From Usnea hakonensis (lineage: Eukaryota; Ascomycota; Lecanoromycetes; Lecanorales; Parmeliaceae): DNA of 64,000 nt. The notes beneath the pieces were generated by a model. That model saw nothing but the letters and a program-made list of their open reading frames with translations. It did not search any database and had not been told where the DNA came from. Below, in pieces: positions 1 to 11,761 of this stretch (position 1 is its first letter; each line of letters begins with the position of its first letter). A program made the translations under genes and the position numbers. The stretch lies in the NCBI GenBank assembly GCA_013423325.1, contig BLJB01000177.1, positions 124,001-188,000 of the forward strand, in the 5' to 3' direction.

Positions 1-217
1 AAACCTCCATCTCTCAATCAATATCTACGCAGGCTGGAGTGCCATCACGTGACGCATGAACATCACCAACCCATCGATAGTACCGGCCTGGCCTGGCCGG
101 ACTCAGCAAAAGAGAAATCTGAGAAGAATCCGAGTAAATATTGGAGGCTGGCTCGTTTTCTGAGGCCACATGAAGGGACTGTTCGTTACATCATAAATAT
201 CGTCAAGCACAGAGACC

Positions 218-1267
218 TCAAAGCTTGCTATCGACCCACCTCGCATTCCGTTTCTCCACAAATGCTCTGATACCTTCCATCATGTTCTCTCCCCCTTCCA
301 TTCTTTTCCACAAGCCATCGATCAACGTCTGGCTGCCCTCTTCCACCCCTATACCTTCCCATCCCAACTCCACTCCTTCCTTACTTACGACTACGCTGTC
401 AGGACTATATTTCCCAATTTCTTCCGCCCATTGGACAGCCAATTGCACTACCCCTCCTTCCACCACTAATCCGTCTCCATCCTTCTGACTGACAGCATTA
501 CACAATCCCCACAACTTCGCTTCCTCGGCGCTAACGTTCCTCCCACTTTCGCTTCGGAGTCAGCATTGCTCGTTCCAGGCAGGAAAGAGAGTCGCAAGAA
601 GGATTCCGGCAGTAGGAAATATCGCTTGCTCCTCAGAATCATAACAAAGAAGGAAGAATCAGCCCCGAAAAATGCGTACCTCAGCGCCATCTCCATAGCA
701 CGCATTCTACCGATTGCTCTCGCTAGCCTGGGTAATGCACCCGCTATCGCAACGACGCCGCGTTTGACCTCTGGCAATGCAAAGACAGCACTCGGGGAAG
801 CGAGTACGATGTCGCAATTGGCGATCATCTCGCAGCCACCGCCATGCGCAATGCCATTGACGGCTGCAATAACAGGCTTCTTACCGCGACGGCGAGAGAG
901 ACCGCCAAAGCCGGAAGATTTGAGAGAGCGATTGGGTCTGGCATTGGAAGATTGCTGTTGGTCCCATTCTGTTGTTCATTAGCATCTGACATTGCCGGAC
1001 GGAGACGGGGTGACCGAGGTGGACCAGACCTTTCAAGTCGGCGCCAGCGCAAAAGGCTCTGCCTTGGCCGGTTACTATTCCAATGCGCAAGGATGGCTCC
1101 GCATCCAGCCAAGACCATATGTGATGCAATTCGTCGTGTCCGGCACTATTGATGCAATTGAGTTGTCGTGGACGGGAAAGTGTTACGAGTAGGACATGGG
1201 GCACGGGGTACGCGAGACTCGTGAAGGCTGTAGGAGGAGGTGGAGTTTGAAAGGTTGGAGTGTGCAT
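218..1267 (-). CDS. Enoyl-CoA hydratase/isomerase (crotonase) family protein
   Basis: Three-exon model, 284 aa: 1267-1030, 968-680, 545-218. Introns of 61 nt (969-1029) and 134 nt (546-679) restore the crotonase reading frame. The first junction rebuilds GADLKEW and the second rebuilds ALSGRNVSAEEAK. Crotonase signatures are present: FCAGADLK near residue 73-79, the oxyanion-hole stretch VNGIAHGGGCEM near 116-127, and FALPEVKRG further on. The family catalyses syn-hydration of trans-2-enoyl-CoA in beta-oxidation or amino-acid catabolism. The exact substrate cannot be read from sequence, and AUH-like or methylglutaconyl-CoA hydratase activity is possible. The start is the ATG at 1267; the reading frame stays open further upstream but without an ATG. 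The C-terminus ends in VDSKL, a plausible but unproven PTS1-like SKL peroxisomal signal because the last residues are S-K-L. Confidence 0.9.
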
Positions 1268-2640
1268 GGTATATAGAGTAGAGTAGATTGCTACCTTAGA
1301 CAATACCTAATGAATGAATGGGAAAGGAGAGTGCGTGGAAGTGGGGCAGCTTGTTTTTGGACGGTGAAGTGCCGCTTGACTCGTTTGAGCACAAAATCTA
1401 TCGGGTACCTCTCCGCTGCTTTGCCTCGGCATACAGTAGTAAAGTACTGATATGTAATACTACGTAATAAGGTACGTGCATAAGGTCGAGGCGGTATACA
1501 AGATAATAATGAAACGCTAAATCACCAAGCTAAGATCATAGGCAGGCTATAGGGCTGCCAGTTTCCTGCTTAGTCTTACAGAAAGCGGCTCCCTCAACCA
1601 GTGTCATTCTGCATCCTTCATCCTTCATCCTCCATCCTTCATGAATTTATGCCTCGTGCCTCGATACTCGATCCAATCATCGAATCCAACTGTGCCTCCC
1701 TAGCCACATTAGCTGCAGATTAGTAATTAAGGAGAGGATAGAGAGCTATGTACAACAAGAGTTAGTGCGATTGCAGATGAGGGAGAAATCGATATCACAC
1801 CTTGTACGCCTTCAGCCAGCCTCTTTTTGTGAATCTATGTCAGATCACCAATACGTGATGTACCTATGCGGCAAGGCGTACAGTTGTTGCTGTGTGTAAG
1901 CAATTTCATTTTTCATTTCAGCTCGGGGAGGAAGGGCCGAAAGCTGTAAAGCAGGAAAGACGGTATAATAGGAAAATTCAATCTCTGAAGAACGCCAGAT
2001 CTCACGAGAGAGGAAGATGATGATGATGAGGATGCAATGCAACCTTAAAGTAGTATCGAATGTTATTATGATTATTATTATTATTATTAGTATTATTATT
2101 TGCCTCGAATATTATTGCATACCTAGACCTCGGAAGCCGTAGACCGCTTCTCATATCCATCATACATATCATGTTCGCTTGTTACATATACCTTAGCGAT
2201 ACTCTACTCTACAGCTACTTTACTACTCTACATTATTACCATACCTTACCTTCACTTACATATACATTCATATAAATCATTACCTCAGCATTACTCGTCA
2301 GATCTTTATCCTTCCCTTAAATTCGCTTAATGAAATAGGAGGTAAGGTAAAGTAAGGTAGGTATTCGATACTCTACCGTAGTATGCAGCACGCCCCGTTT
2401 TACTCTCGTATTTTTCCGTCATCCTTGCCACTAACCCTTTCTTCATCCTTTACCTCTACCTCTCTCTACCTCTTGAATCTCTCCTTCTCTTCCTCGCGCT
2501 GACCGGCGCTTACCTACACCTTCATATCCAGGCCATGTATCTCATGACTTGTCTTCATAATTTCGCCGTCCGTTCTCTCCCTTGCCTCAAACCTGTCGGG
2601 ATTATTCATCCACCCTGGTAGGATTGAGCGGTGTGACTAT
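1268..2640. other. Intergenic region with simple repeats, no gene seen
   Basis: This is the 5' flank of the enoyl-CoA hydratase gene and the upstream region of the small gene at 3022. It is AT-rich with many short in-frame stops. A TTA trinucleotide run lies at about 2072-2100, and dispersed GGTAAGGTA-like motifs lie around 2341-2362. No ORF here resembles a known protein. Confidence 0.6.
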
Positions 2641-2678
2641 CTATGAACGAACAAGGCTATACACTGCTCGAAGCCAGT

Positions 2679-2687
2679 ATAAAAAGG
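2679..2687 (+). promoter_or_regulatory. TATA-box-like element
   Basis: The sequence TATAAAAAG occurs about 340 bp before the ATG at 3022. It is followed by a strongly pyrimidine-rich stretch at about 2705-2960, as is typical of highly expressed fungal genes. A role as core promoter for the 66-aa reading frame is inference. Confidence 0.4.
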
Positions 2688-3021
2688 TTCATCTCTTGCG
2701 CCATGCTCTCTCTCCATTCTCTGTCTCTCCCACGGGCAAGTGAACAACCAGACTCGAGGAAACACAAGGATCCACCTTTCCGATAAATCATCTCACAAGG
2801 CACAGTTTTCTCGAGCCCACAACTCCCAGCCAAGCAGCGTTGCCTTTTCTCTTCCTTCTCCTTCTTCCTGACCCCGTTGCGGAACATCCTTCTTTGCCAA
2901 TCCTCCTCCGTCAGTGCGCCCCTTCTTTGCTTCCATCCTCCCTTCTCTTCTCTCTCAAGTTTCCTGAGACAAGAGAAAGGATCACATCTCCCCTTCGAAC
3001 GACCATCGGCAGACGGAAACA

Positions 3022-3222
3022 ATGTCCACCGAACCCCAACCGCCAGCGGACAATAACAGCCCCAAAGAGGTCCTGCAGCAATGGTACAAGTCGGGCAACG
3101 ACCTCCCCATCGGCCCCGTGCGTCGGAAGCGCATGCCCGCCGGTCGCCACGCCGTCACCGTCGGGCCCCCGGCTGCCAAAGTCGAAGCGAGCCAGGTGCA
3201 GCAGACCGAGGCTAGGAAGTAG
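3022..3222 (+). CDS. Hypothetical small protein, 66 aa
   Basis: Single-exon frame with a favourable start context (AACAATGTCC), C-ending codons through the middle, and a clean stop at 3220-3222. The protein is hydrophilic and proline-rich at its N-terminus. It carries a basic patch, PVRRKRMPAGRH, at about residues 32-43. There is no signal peptide or membrane segment. I do not recognise a family. Support comes from the TATA-like element, the long CT-rich leader and codon bias, so it may be a real short gene. A non-coding transcript with a chance frame cannot be excluded. Confidence 0.45.
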   Translation: MSTEPQPPADNNSPKEVLQQWYKSGNDLPIGPVRRKRMPAGRHAVTVGPPAAKVEASQVQQTEARK

Positions 3223-4188
3223 TGAAATCAGATTCGGACGAATACAACATAACGAGCTGATCTCACTGATGCACTCCGAGTGATGATGAAATCGTTGAGA
3301 CTGGCGCGGCTTAGTTTCATTTGAGGGGTTTTTTGTTCTTGTTCTTCTTCTTTAGTCTCGATTCCTGTTATTCTTCGATTAGGCGCTTTTTCGCAGGATT
3401 GATGGCAAGGGAGGAAAGCTTTTTTCTGTGACTCCTCTCGATCCTCTGTTTTCATGCAATACCACGGGCGAAATTCCTGGATGGGGATTATCGGTTGTCA
3501 GCATTCAGCGGTCCTCTTTGGCGCCTGCTACGGCTTTTAGCTTGGCGAATTTGCCTTTTTAGATGGGGTGGAAGGAATCGCTTTTGGTGTCTGGACCCTC
3601 ATCACCCATCCGTTTTGTTCTGATTGGAGGGATATATATGATGGTTTGAACAGGCCTGTGCGGGACAGGGGAATGGCAACGTTGCCCGTGAGGATTTTTT
3701 TTATCGCTCAAATCACACGTGAGGGAACATATAAGGGATTCTGGAAAGTCGGTTTTGTGCGGTTGGGCCCTGTGTCATTCCAATGTACATAAACGTGGCC
3801 CTAGCATGACGTTGTTTTTGCTGGGAACAATTTGAGTTGACGACATTGACAAGGACCGGAAAAAAACTCTCCCAATGGTGGAAGAAGGCGAAGCACGGCA
3901 TGCGCCGGACACCTCCTCAAAACAAGGGCTCATGAGCTTCAAGCCGACAGGTATTTTCTTTCTTTCTCTTTTTTCTCTCTCTTTTTTCTCTTTTGTCATT
4001 GATACCAAGGTAGCTACGCCGATTCCTTTTCGTCGCCTCTTTTGAAAGATATCAGCCTCTTCCTCAAACAACGCCCCCCCTTCCCTCACTCATCCACAAC
4101 CCGCTCCGATCCGATCACCGTGCTTACACCCCTCCCCTCCCCTCCTCAAAACTCGATGCTAACCCGGTTCTCTACTTCGTTTACTTCA

Positions 4189-4280
4189 TCTTCTTCTTCT
4201 TCTTCTTCTTCTTCTTCTTCTTCTTCTTCTTCTTCTTCTTCTTCTTCTTCTTCTTCTTCTTCTTCTTCTTCTTCTTCTTC
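4189..4280 (+). repeat. (TTC)n microsatellite, about 30 units
   Basis: An essentially perfect TTC/TCT trinucleotide run of about 92 nt inside a wider pyrimidine-rich tract. Reading it in frame gives poly-Ser or poly-Lys frames that are artefacts of the repeat. Confidence 0.95.
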
Positions 4281-5083
4281 ATCCTTCCCTTCCCTCCTTC
4301 CCTCAATCCTTCCTTCCAACCTTCCCGTCTTCTATCCTCCCCTCCTCCCACCCTTCCTCCCCTTCCATACATCCTCCCTCTCGCCTACCAATTTGTAAAC
4401 ACAGCCAAAAACAACCAAACACAGGCAGAGCAGAGAGGGAAGAGGAAGAGGGGGGGAAGGGGATAGAATAAGTAAGTAAGTAAGTAAGTAGGTATGCAAG
4501 TAGCTTTCGTCCCAAGGGCGTAGGGAGGGGATGGAAGGGTAGGTGGGGAGGGAGGGAGGGAGTTTTGTTATTGTATCCGTGGCTGTAGTAGCTGCTTTGA
4601 TTTGTTAATTTGTTGATAGACTGACATGTTGATCTGTAACTTAATCAAGTACCATTTATATTATTCCTCATGTGAGGCGAGGCAAGGATTCGTGCCGTCC
4701 GTTAGTCTTAGTCAGAGTGATGTGATGATTCATCTTGTTCATCTGCTCTACATCCTCTCCTCCCCCCCCCTCCTCCCCAACACACCCCCAAATCCATAAC
4801 GGGCGTGCTCTAATTTAAAAAAAAAACCCATAGAAAGTCCATCAGCCCCACCTCTTTCCGTTCCTTTCCTTTCCTTTTCCTTTCCTCTTACTCCCCATCT
4901 TCCCTCCCTTCTTCCCCCCCCCCCTCCCCTTCCCCTTCCTTCTTAATAATCAATCACTCCCCGCATTAGATATAACAACACTACCTACCTCTCAACTAAG
5001 GTCCAGCCATCAACCAACGCCATCAACCAACGCCATCAAGGCAAGGAAAGGGGGATTTTCGCATCCTTCATATACAGCGCGCT

Positions 5084-5107
5084 GAGTGAGTGAGTGAGTG
5101 AGTGAGT
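5084..5107 (+). repeat. (GTGA)n tetranucleotide repeat
   Basis: About six tandem GTGA units in intergenic DNA. No associated gene is seen. Confidence 0.85.
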
Positions 5108-6479
5108 GCTTGCTAATCATGTCACGAGCGCGCGCACGCACAGAGGGGTTTTTGTTTGGAGATTGGCGTGATTAGGTGCGGATGGGGACGGATGGATGGC
5201 TTAGAGGAATTCCTTGTATCTGCTTCGCACAAATACTCGCTTTGCCTTTGAGCGACTAGTCGCGCTTTGGTGTCTGGCGGAGAACATTCTCATGCTCATT
5301 GCCCTTTCCGGCACGTGCATGGTATGGTATTCTTTGTATCTCGGTGATGTCTCCCCTCCTAGGGCGGCTCTGTGGGTTTAAGAATGGATTTCGTAAACTT
5401 GACGGGTTTTGTGGCTGTGCTGAGAGCGAGGCTTCACGCGGATTGCACCGGCGAGACATTTTCGGTGAGTGACAAAGATGATGATGCCGTTCGATATGGG
5501 ACCTGATTTCGGGAATTTTCAAAGAGAGGGTCTGGTGCCTGGATTACTATTCGATAATTAATCCGGGATGTCATGGGTTTGGTACGACAGGGACTTTACT
5601 TATTGCTGATGATGATGTGAAGTCTACCATTCGACATGTCGTTCCTTGGGATTGCATTTGCTGCGTGATCCTGGTCGCCAGCTCTCTTCAAGCGATTCGG
5701 TAGCACTTGAATACTTATCCAATTGTATGTCCGTGCCGTGAATGCGTGTTGCTATGCTCCCCCCCCCCCAGCCCCAGCATATAGGCAGTATAAAGGTCAA
5801 GAAGAGGACCGATCCGATGGCAGAAGATGGAGGGGAACCAGTCTTACAGGGGGGGGGGAATTGCGAGCCGTTCAAGATATCGTCGAAACGAGAATGATGC
5901 CCGTCGGAAAAGACTTCCAAGCGTAGCGTGAGGGAAAGGGTGTGCAACCTCGTCTGCTAGTGCCATGTTTGCGGCTTTGGAAATTAGAGTACTAAGGTAG
6001 ATTGCCCTGCAAGATCTCAGCAAGTACTCATACCTTACGCAAGCTAGTGAGTGGTGCCAGTCTTACACATATAGTCATGAAAAATAGTACGCAAACTGGC
6101 ATGACTTTCTTCGAACGAGTACCGTCACAAACTCTCCGAAACAAGAGATTCTTTTCTTTGAAACCAGCATTTCCAGATGTTGTCGTGGCTGACTACTCAA
6201 CCAAGTTCGAGGGCAGCCAATGATGGTTGCCTTAAGACCGAAGCGTAGGAATAGGAAGTTTCAGGCGTGGTGAATTGTCGACTTACGAGATAGCCTGGCA
6301 AGAAGCATCACTCAATACTCTTTTGACCTTCCTCATGCAACAGAGAGACGAGACGAGTTGGTCAAATGCAGAAGCCAATTTTTTCTGGTAATATAATTGC
6401 ACCTTTTCTAAAACAAGTGCTTTTCGCCCATGACTTCATGAATTGCTAGCCATCCAGCCAGTCCCTTGACCTAGTGCTT

Positions 6480-7766
6480 TTACTTCTTCTGCACCTTCTC
6501 CACGATGGTCTGAACCTCGGCAAACATCTTATCGCTCTTCTCCAGACCACAGACTTTGCTCACCAAGCTTGGGGCATCCATGCTCTTCAGCATCTTGCCC
6601 AATTCAAAGCTCTCTTCATCGCCCTCAACGTCCACAAATTTGAAGGCTTGCTCCAATGCTCCCAAAAGTGCCGTGTATTTATCGCCCTGCTCGGCCAAGT
6701 GATGCGCTGGTCCTACGAATCGCTCTTGACGGCCAAGCTTCCTCAGAGGCGCACGACCTACACGCTCTACCACATCTTCGAGATGTGGATTCGAGATACG
6801 CTTGATGATTTTCTCCACATACTCTTTCTGCTCTGAAACAGTGATGCCATGCTTGTTCACAATCAGGTGAGACGTTTCGGCGAGACATTCACGCACGAAA
6901 TCATGGATCTCTTTGTCATCGAGTGACTCAGCAATGGTCTTCTTACCACGAGCATACCCATAGTAGGCGGCGGCGGCGTGGCCGGTGTTGACAGTATAGA
7001 GCTTGCGCTCAATGTACGGCACAAGGTCGTCAACCCATTTGATAGCTTCGACCTTTGGTGGGCCATGCGGGGCAAATGGAGTCTTGTCAACAACCCATTC
7101 GTAGAAGGATTCAATCTTAACGTTGAGGCCGGCGTCGGCATCTTGACCTGGGACAATACGATCGATGGCAGAGTTGGCGAAGCGGGCACGCTCACCGATG
7201 GAGGGTAGACGGTCTGCTGGTGTGTTCTTGGGGTCCTTGATAAACTCTGCGAGCTTGTCGGTAGCCCCAATCATATTCTCACAGGCAATGACAGCGAGTG
7301 GTGTAGAAGCAGTACGAGAGTCGATTGCTTTACCGATGACCGGGGCGATAAATTTGAGAATATTAGGACCGACAGCGCAGGTGACCTAGAGATAACTTTA
7401 GCTGTGACTGTATGTCACCGATAACATGCCTGACAGCTTACGAGATCCGCGCTGGACACTTCCTCTATAGCCTCTTTCTCGTGGGTCTTGGAGTTGATGG
7501 CACGGTAATTGCTGATGGTATTGACCTTCTCGCCGTCCCCTCCAATTTCAGTAACAGTGTAACTCTTAGTCTGCTGGAGCTGCTCAATGAGCTTTTCCAT
7601 GACATCGACAAAGACTACCTGCAGTATGAGAGCTTAGTGAATACGCCGTATCAAGTTGGAGAAGCGGGGAGTCTCAAGTCACCTCAAAGCCAGACTGGCA
7701 TAGCTTCTCACCAACGAAACCACGGCCTATGTTTCCACCTCCAAAGTGAACAGCTTTGAGTCCCAT
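6480..7766 (-). CDS. mpdA: Mannitol-1-phosphate 5-dehydrogenase
   Basis: Three exons, 7766-7683, 7618-7442 and 7385-6480, give 388 aa, the usual length for this fungal enzyme. Introns are 64 and 56 nt. The enzyme interconverts mannitol-1-phosphate and fructose-6-phosphate with NAD(H) in cytosolic mannitol metabolism. The Rossmann motif HFGGGNIGRGF is at residues 7-17, SCAV-like core VTCAVGPN follows the second intron, and the polyol-dehydrogenase catalytic region KLYTVNTGH lies in the middle of exon 3. The C-terminus ends in VEKVQKK. The start is the ATG at 7766, which places the glycine motif at the expected distance. The symbol mpdA follows Aspergillus usage; the name in this organism is not known. 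Confidence 0.96.
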
Positions 7767-7995
7767 CTTGAGGGATAGATGTTTGATTTTGCGATTTGTG
7801 TGAAGTCAGTCTATAGGCAAAGAGAATGCTCTGCCGTCGCTGCAATGAAAAAGTTCTTTGGGCTGAGGACTGGAAGGAGAGAGGAGCAAGTGATATGACT
7901 ATTCACTTGAGGTTCTAGGAATAGGTGGTGTTGTCTGGAGCTTGTAGGGGAAAGGGGAAGTGAATTCAAAATAGTGAATAGGAGGTGAGAGGTCC

Positions 7996-8034
7996 GGGGA
8001 GAGGGGAGAGGGGAGAGGGGAGAGGGGAGAGGGG
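7996..8034 (+). repeat. (GGGGAGA)n tandem repeat upstream of the mannitol dehydrogenase gene
   Basis: About five tandem GGGGAGA-type units (CT-rich on the transcribed strand) lie 230-270 bp before the ATG of the mannitol-1-phosphate dehydrogenase gene. Polypyrimidine tracts like this are common in fungal promoters. The rest of 7767-8354 shows no gene. Confidence 0.8.
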
Positions 8035-8354
8035 TATTGAAAAGAGGAAACGGCAAGAGCCATCTACCTCTATAATACCATTTCCGGCGACTTCCAATAT
8101 TCCAAGGCGTATTCCAAGGCATTATAGTATTATTATTAAATTGACCTCGATTTAATTCCATGATTGGATTGTTGATCCAGACTAGTGGACAATATCACAA
8201 TTGCTTGGGGTCCATAAGATATCACCACGAAAACAGCTCTCCAACTTCTCCAATCAGGAATTTATGCCGCAAGCTAATTGCCAACATAACCATTTTTTTC
8301 AATAGCGACCGCCGATTCTCATGCATTCGTGACTCGCTGGCTCGACCACCTCTG

Positions 8355-9540
8355 CTACTCCTCCACGTAGCCTCCGCCCTTTCCTAAGAATGCCCCTCCT
8401 CGCCTTTCCCGTATGAATTCCCACATCCAGTAGAAACCTGCAATCAAAGTAAGGAGCGTCGCTGCCCATGTCATAGCAATAAAAGTCTCGCCCTTGTACG
8501 CGTAAACACCGATATCGTTGCCATGCGTATTGATTACGTCAACCACTTTGCTGATGAGGATGGTCGCAATGGATGATGCAAGGAGCAGGGAGCCAAAAGC
8601 GAGCTGTAACATGTCAGCCAAATGAGAGGGTTCATCAAAGACTTGAGCATGACGTACCGATGATAACATAGAACAGATCATAGCACTGTACCGGAAAACC
8701 TCCCTAACCCCGACCAGAGCCCCAATGAGAGCCATACCGGTGGCAACCGCGCCAGCGAGGTAAAGAACAAATATAACATCGGTAGCGCCCTTCACAGCGT
8801 GCACGCCGTTTTCGATTGTAGTCGGCCAGTCCAGATCTGTAAGTTTGACGCCGGGCTTGAGCTCGTTCTGTATAACAGCTCCCGGGTCAAAGCTGAAAAA
8901 AGAAGTTTGATTGGAGCAAAAGGTGATGTTCTTGGAGGGCTGGGAGGTGAGATTCGCGAAAGGTGTTGGGGTGAAATAGCCCTGTTAGATGAGAGTCAAT
9001 GCGCGTCCTCTTCGTCAGAATGCTAAGCAACAAGACATAGATCGTACCTCGCAATAATCTAGCATGTGAGCGCTGTAGAAGTCATGAATGTTAAGGGTCT
9101 TGGCTACGTCAGAGATGGCTGTATTCACGTCCTTTTGAACTGTGTCCGAGATGGATTTCAGTATCGACGACGAAGTCTTGGACGTATCCAAGGTCGTGCG
9201 GCCGAGCATCGAAGTATTGAGCTGAGCCCATATCAGCAATGCAAAGAGAAGGAGCGATTAAGAATGACCCACCGTGAACAGGTTCGCTTCCTCCAGGTAT
9301 CCGCGCTTTGAGCCACTTGATAGGGACAGGTCAGCAGGCGCTCAAGACAAGATATTGAGTTGTACGAATAACATTCTCTCTCACTGCTTCAGAATTTGAA
9401 GTGCGGCATGAAAAGGAATTGGCCTAGGTGGGAGAGTAGACTTACGCAAAGATGCAGAGCATTGAGAGAATGAAAGCGGTCAGAACGAAGAGTAATGGGA
9501 TTAGTGCCCGTCGACGCTTGATGACATCGGAAGCACGCAT
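8355..9540 (-). CDS. SUR7/PalI family four-TM membrane protein
   Basis: Five-exon model of 294 aa: 9540-9446, 9315-9273, 9221-9048, 8981-8658, 8603-8355. All four introns (130, 51, 66 and 54 nt) have GT-AG borders and keep frame. The protein starts with a basic segment, RASDVIKRRR, and a first membrane span at about residues 12-31. A long extracellular loop with two cysteines (DYCEGYF and ITFCSNQ) follows. Then come three hydrophobic spans in exons 4 and 5, starting with VIFVLYLAGAV. The order of one span, a Cys-containing loop and three spans matches the SUR7/PalI family (eisosome/cortical membrane proteins, pH-sensing PalI relatives). The specific member is not assigned. Confidence 0.8.
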
Positions 9541-10542
9541 GTTGAGAGATGGTTCTGCACAGCAGAAACAGTGGTTTTGGGAGGTTGAAGGATTTTCGTG
9601 GTCGGTAGAGTCGGTAGAGTTCAATGTGGAGTGGTGAGAAGGAAGGTTTTGCAAGAGTAGCAAGATGAAGATATTAGGGAACGCCTTTGTTAGCCGCCAT
9701 AAAGGAGAAGATGTTTTTAGCAAGTGAAACGCATATTCTATTCATTATTCTGCCTGAAACTGCCAACAATAGATCCATTGCCTTTGGGGAATGTCAAAGG
9801 ATGTCTCACAAGCCCAAACCCAGACAAAAAGCGCAACAAGCATCGTTGTCCTCAATATTTTAACAAGCAGGTCTTTGTGTCACAGAAATAGGGTCGAGGT
9901 TCGATGTATGATAATTCATGTGAAGATGCTTTTAGTTGGCCGTTGATGGTTTGCTAGATTTAGCCGAGCTATTTCTGTCACAGTAGGCGCTTCGACGACC
10001 AATGATCGGTGTGAAGGAACCCTCTGCGGCTTTGACTTAAAACCTGCCTCCTGTTTTGTCTTGCTCTGCCATTTCTCCAGTTCGAATGAAAGGTCTTTAT
10101 AATACTCAGCATATTCGAGTGAACATAAGGGCGCATGATTTGACCAACCTTGAAACAAGAAAATCGATACCAGAAGATTGTCGGGCGATATCCGGCAATT
10201 TCACCCGTTTCAAGCGCTAGCAAGCACGCCCTCTGTTGGAAATTGATTGCTCCTTCTTGTAGGTCTCTTCTCGACAGGTTACTCGTGGCGAAAAGACTCC
10301 ACGCCATAATGCTCAAGTCTGCTTCCTGTGATGTTTCGTGGTAACCACACTACGGTGTACAAAGAGCTTCTGGGTCGTAAGGTAAGCTCGGGACACTTTG
10401 GTAGATATCCCATGGAACACAGAAGTAACTTTGGTACCGTATGGAGCGGGTGTCAATTACTTCGAAGACCAAACTCAGCAAGGATAGTCTGGAGCATGGC
10501 CTCAGAAGAGGGTATTCGCAAAGAGGCAATTGCACCTAGTGT
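9541..10542. other. Unresolved coding-like stretch between TIM21 and the SUR7-like gene
   Basis: On the minus strand, several frames between 9916 and 10535 look coding-like. One from the ATG at 10307 includes ETGEIAGYRPTIFWYR; another, at 10148-9916, includes EKWQSKTKQEAGFKSK and ends in a stop at 9916. A further segment directly after the TIM21 stop reads in frame, including SEAMLQTILAEFGLRS. I could not join these with consistent GT-AG introns. They may be a small multi-exon gene, a TIM21 3' UTR or a decayed gene. No family was recognised. Confidence 0.3.
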
Positions 10543-11488
10543 TCATCTCCACTGGACTCCTAGCATCTTGAAGCCTTGTTTCTTCTTTCCCGTAGTCGCG
10601 TCACCACCTTCTAGGTAGAGCCGATTCTGACCTGCATGTCACTGAGTTCTTGCAAAGGCACCGGATACAGAGGTGTAAGCTCATACCTGGCACGTCAAGT
10701 GCAAAGACTCGATAGTCCCAATCTGGGTAACCCGGGCCTCTCACCATATGTAGAACTACGACTCCAGACCGCTCTGAGCCTACAACCTAGCCGAAAATTA
10801 GTCCTGTGTGAAGTCAAAGCTTATGCAAAGATCCTAAAGGTACATTGAAGTGCATATGGAAGTGCTCAATGCCTGTTCTGTCCGTATGGGTGTTCGAGCT
10901 AGATCCCTGTCATAAGCGCTTGATATAGTATATAGCGTAACTTCAATGCTTACGCAATTGGCCTATTCCTGGACCACTTGCTTGCTGTAGGTTCTCCGAA
11001 TGCTCTGATGGTTTGACCCGACCCAAGTAAATCCAGCGCACGAGGGTCTGCCCTGATCCTGTCCACCGCGCGATTGAAGTGTCTTGTCTTGCTGTCAGAG
11101 GAAAAGACGTCAGTGTAGAGATAGTAGGTAACGACAGCCTGACACGACTTAGTTACACATAAAGGAAGAGGAAGAGCCGTCATACAAGGCCAACTGCTCC
11201 AGCAAGAATCACTCCTAAGTTGAATGTTTGCTGAGTTGTACGTGCAGCCTTCTCTCCGACTGATAATTGGCCCCATGGGACTCTTCCATCATCATTCCAT
11301 ATTGTCACTTGCTTTCTGGATGAAGGCTTTGTTGTGCCCGCCAGAGTATTTGATGTGGCATAGTACCTGTGAATAGCAAGTGGCAAGCATTGGCGCTCTA
11401 CAACTCGGGTATAGAGGAACTGTCGCGGAGACTTAACAGCTAGAGCTACTCCGAAGCGAGCGCTAAAGGCCATACCGCACTCTAGCAT
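10543..11488 (-). CDS. TIM21: Mitochondrial import inner membrane translocase subunit TIM21
   Basis: Five exons, 11488-11186, 11138-10954, 10898-10844, 10786-10687 and 10631-10543, give 243 aa. Introns are 47-57 nt. Tim21 links the TIM23 complex to the TOM complex and respiratory supercomplexes in the inner mitochondrial membrane. Recognition rests on the conserved core: GEKAARTTQQTFN before the membrane span, TDVFSSDSKTR just after it, FGEPTASKWSRNRPIA, then HFHMHFNV in the third exon, VLHMVRGP in the fourth and FKMLGVQWR at the C-terminus. A basic N-terminal region resembles a mitochondrial presequence. The start at 11488 could instead be the next ATG at 11473. Transcription is divergent from GLO3. 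Confidence 0.93.
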
Positions 11489-11761
11489 AGGCTTTCATGA
11501 AGAAAAGCATGAAGTCTAGGTGGTGGAGAATAACAAGAAGGTAAGGAACTAGGCGGAGACGATGCTTTGTATTTGGCTTAGTCAGCAGAGCCTTGGCATC
11601 TTGAGGCCACTGTCGAGGTCTCCTTACCCTCAAACAGCGTCATTCTGGAACACCATTTGGAGGAGCCTCGTTATTGGTGAATTCAATTACTGTTAATCAC
11701 TGCTGCACTTGTCTCTTATCCTCATTCTTCCCCGTTTGAAGATACCGTCGAATACAGCACC
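11489..11761. promoter_or_regulatory. Divergent promoter region TIM21 / GLO3
   Basis: 273 bp separate the two start codons on opposite strands, so both core promoters must lie here or overlap the 5' ends. No TATA box is obvious. The shared regulation is inference from spacing. Confidence 0.6.

Larger units (their letters stand above)
3223..6479. other. Long intergenic region, repeat-rich, no gene seen
   Basis: This 3.2-kb stretch carries simple repeats: a TTC tract at 4189-4280, an AAGT run near 4470-4490, GGGA runs near 4545-4561, and a GTGA run near 5084-5107. Long CT-rich tracts lie at 4845-4945. Short frames occur, but none shows coding bias or a recognisable motif. Confidence 0.6.

Noticed and set aside
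4042..4398. Frame encoding poly-serine (and a poly-lysine frame opposite)
   Set aside because: It is produced by the TTC microsatellite in intergenic DNA and has no coding flanks.
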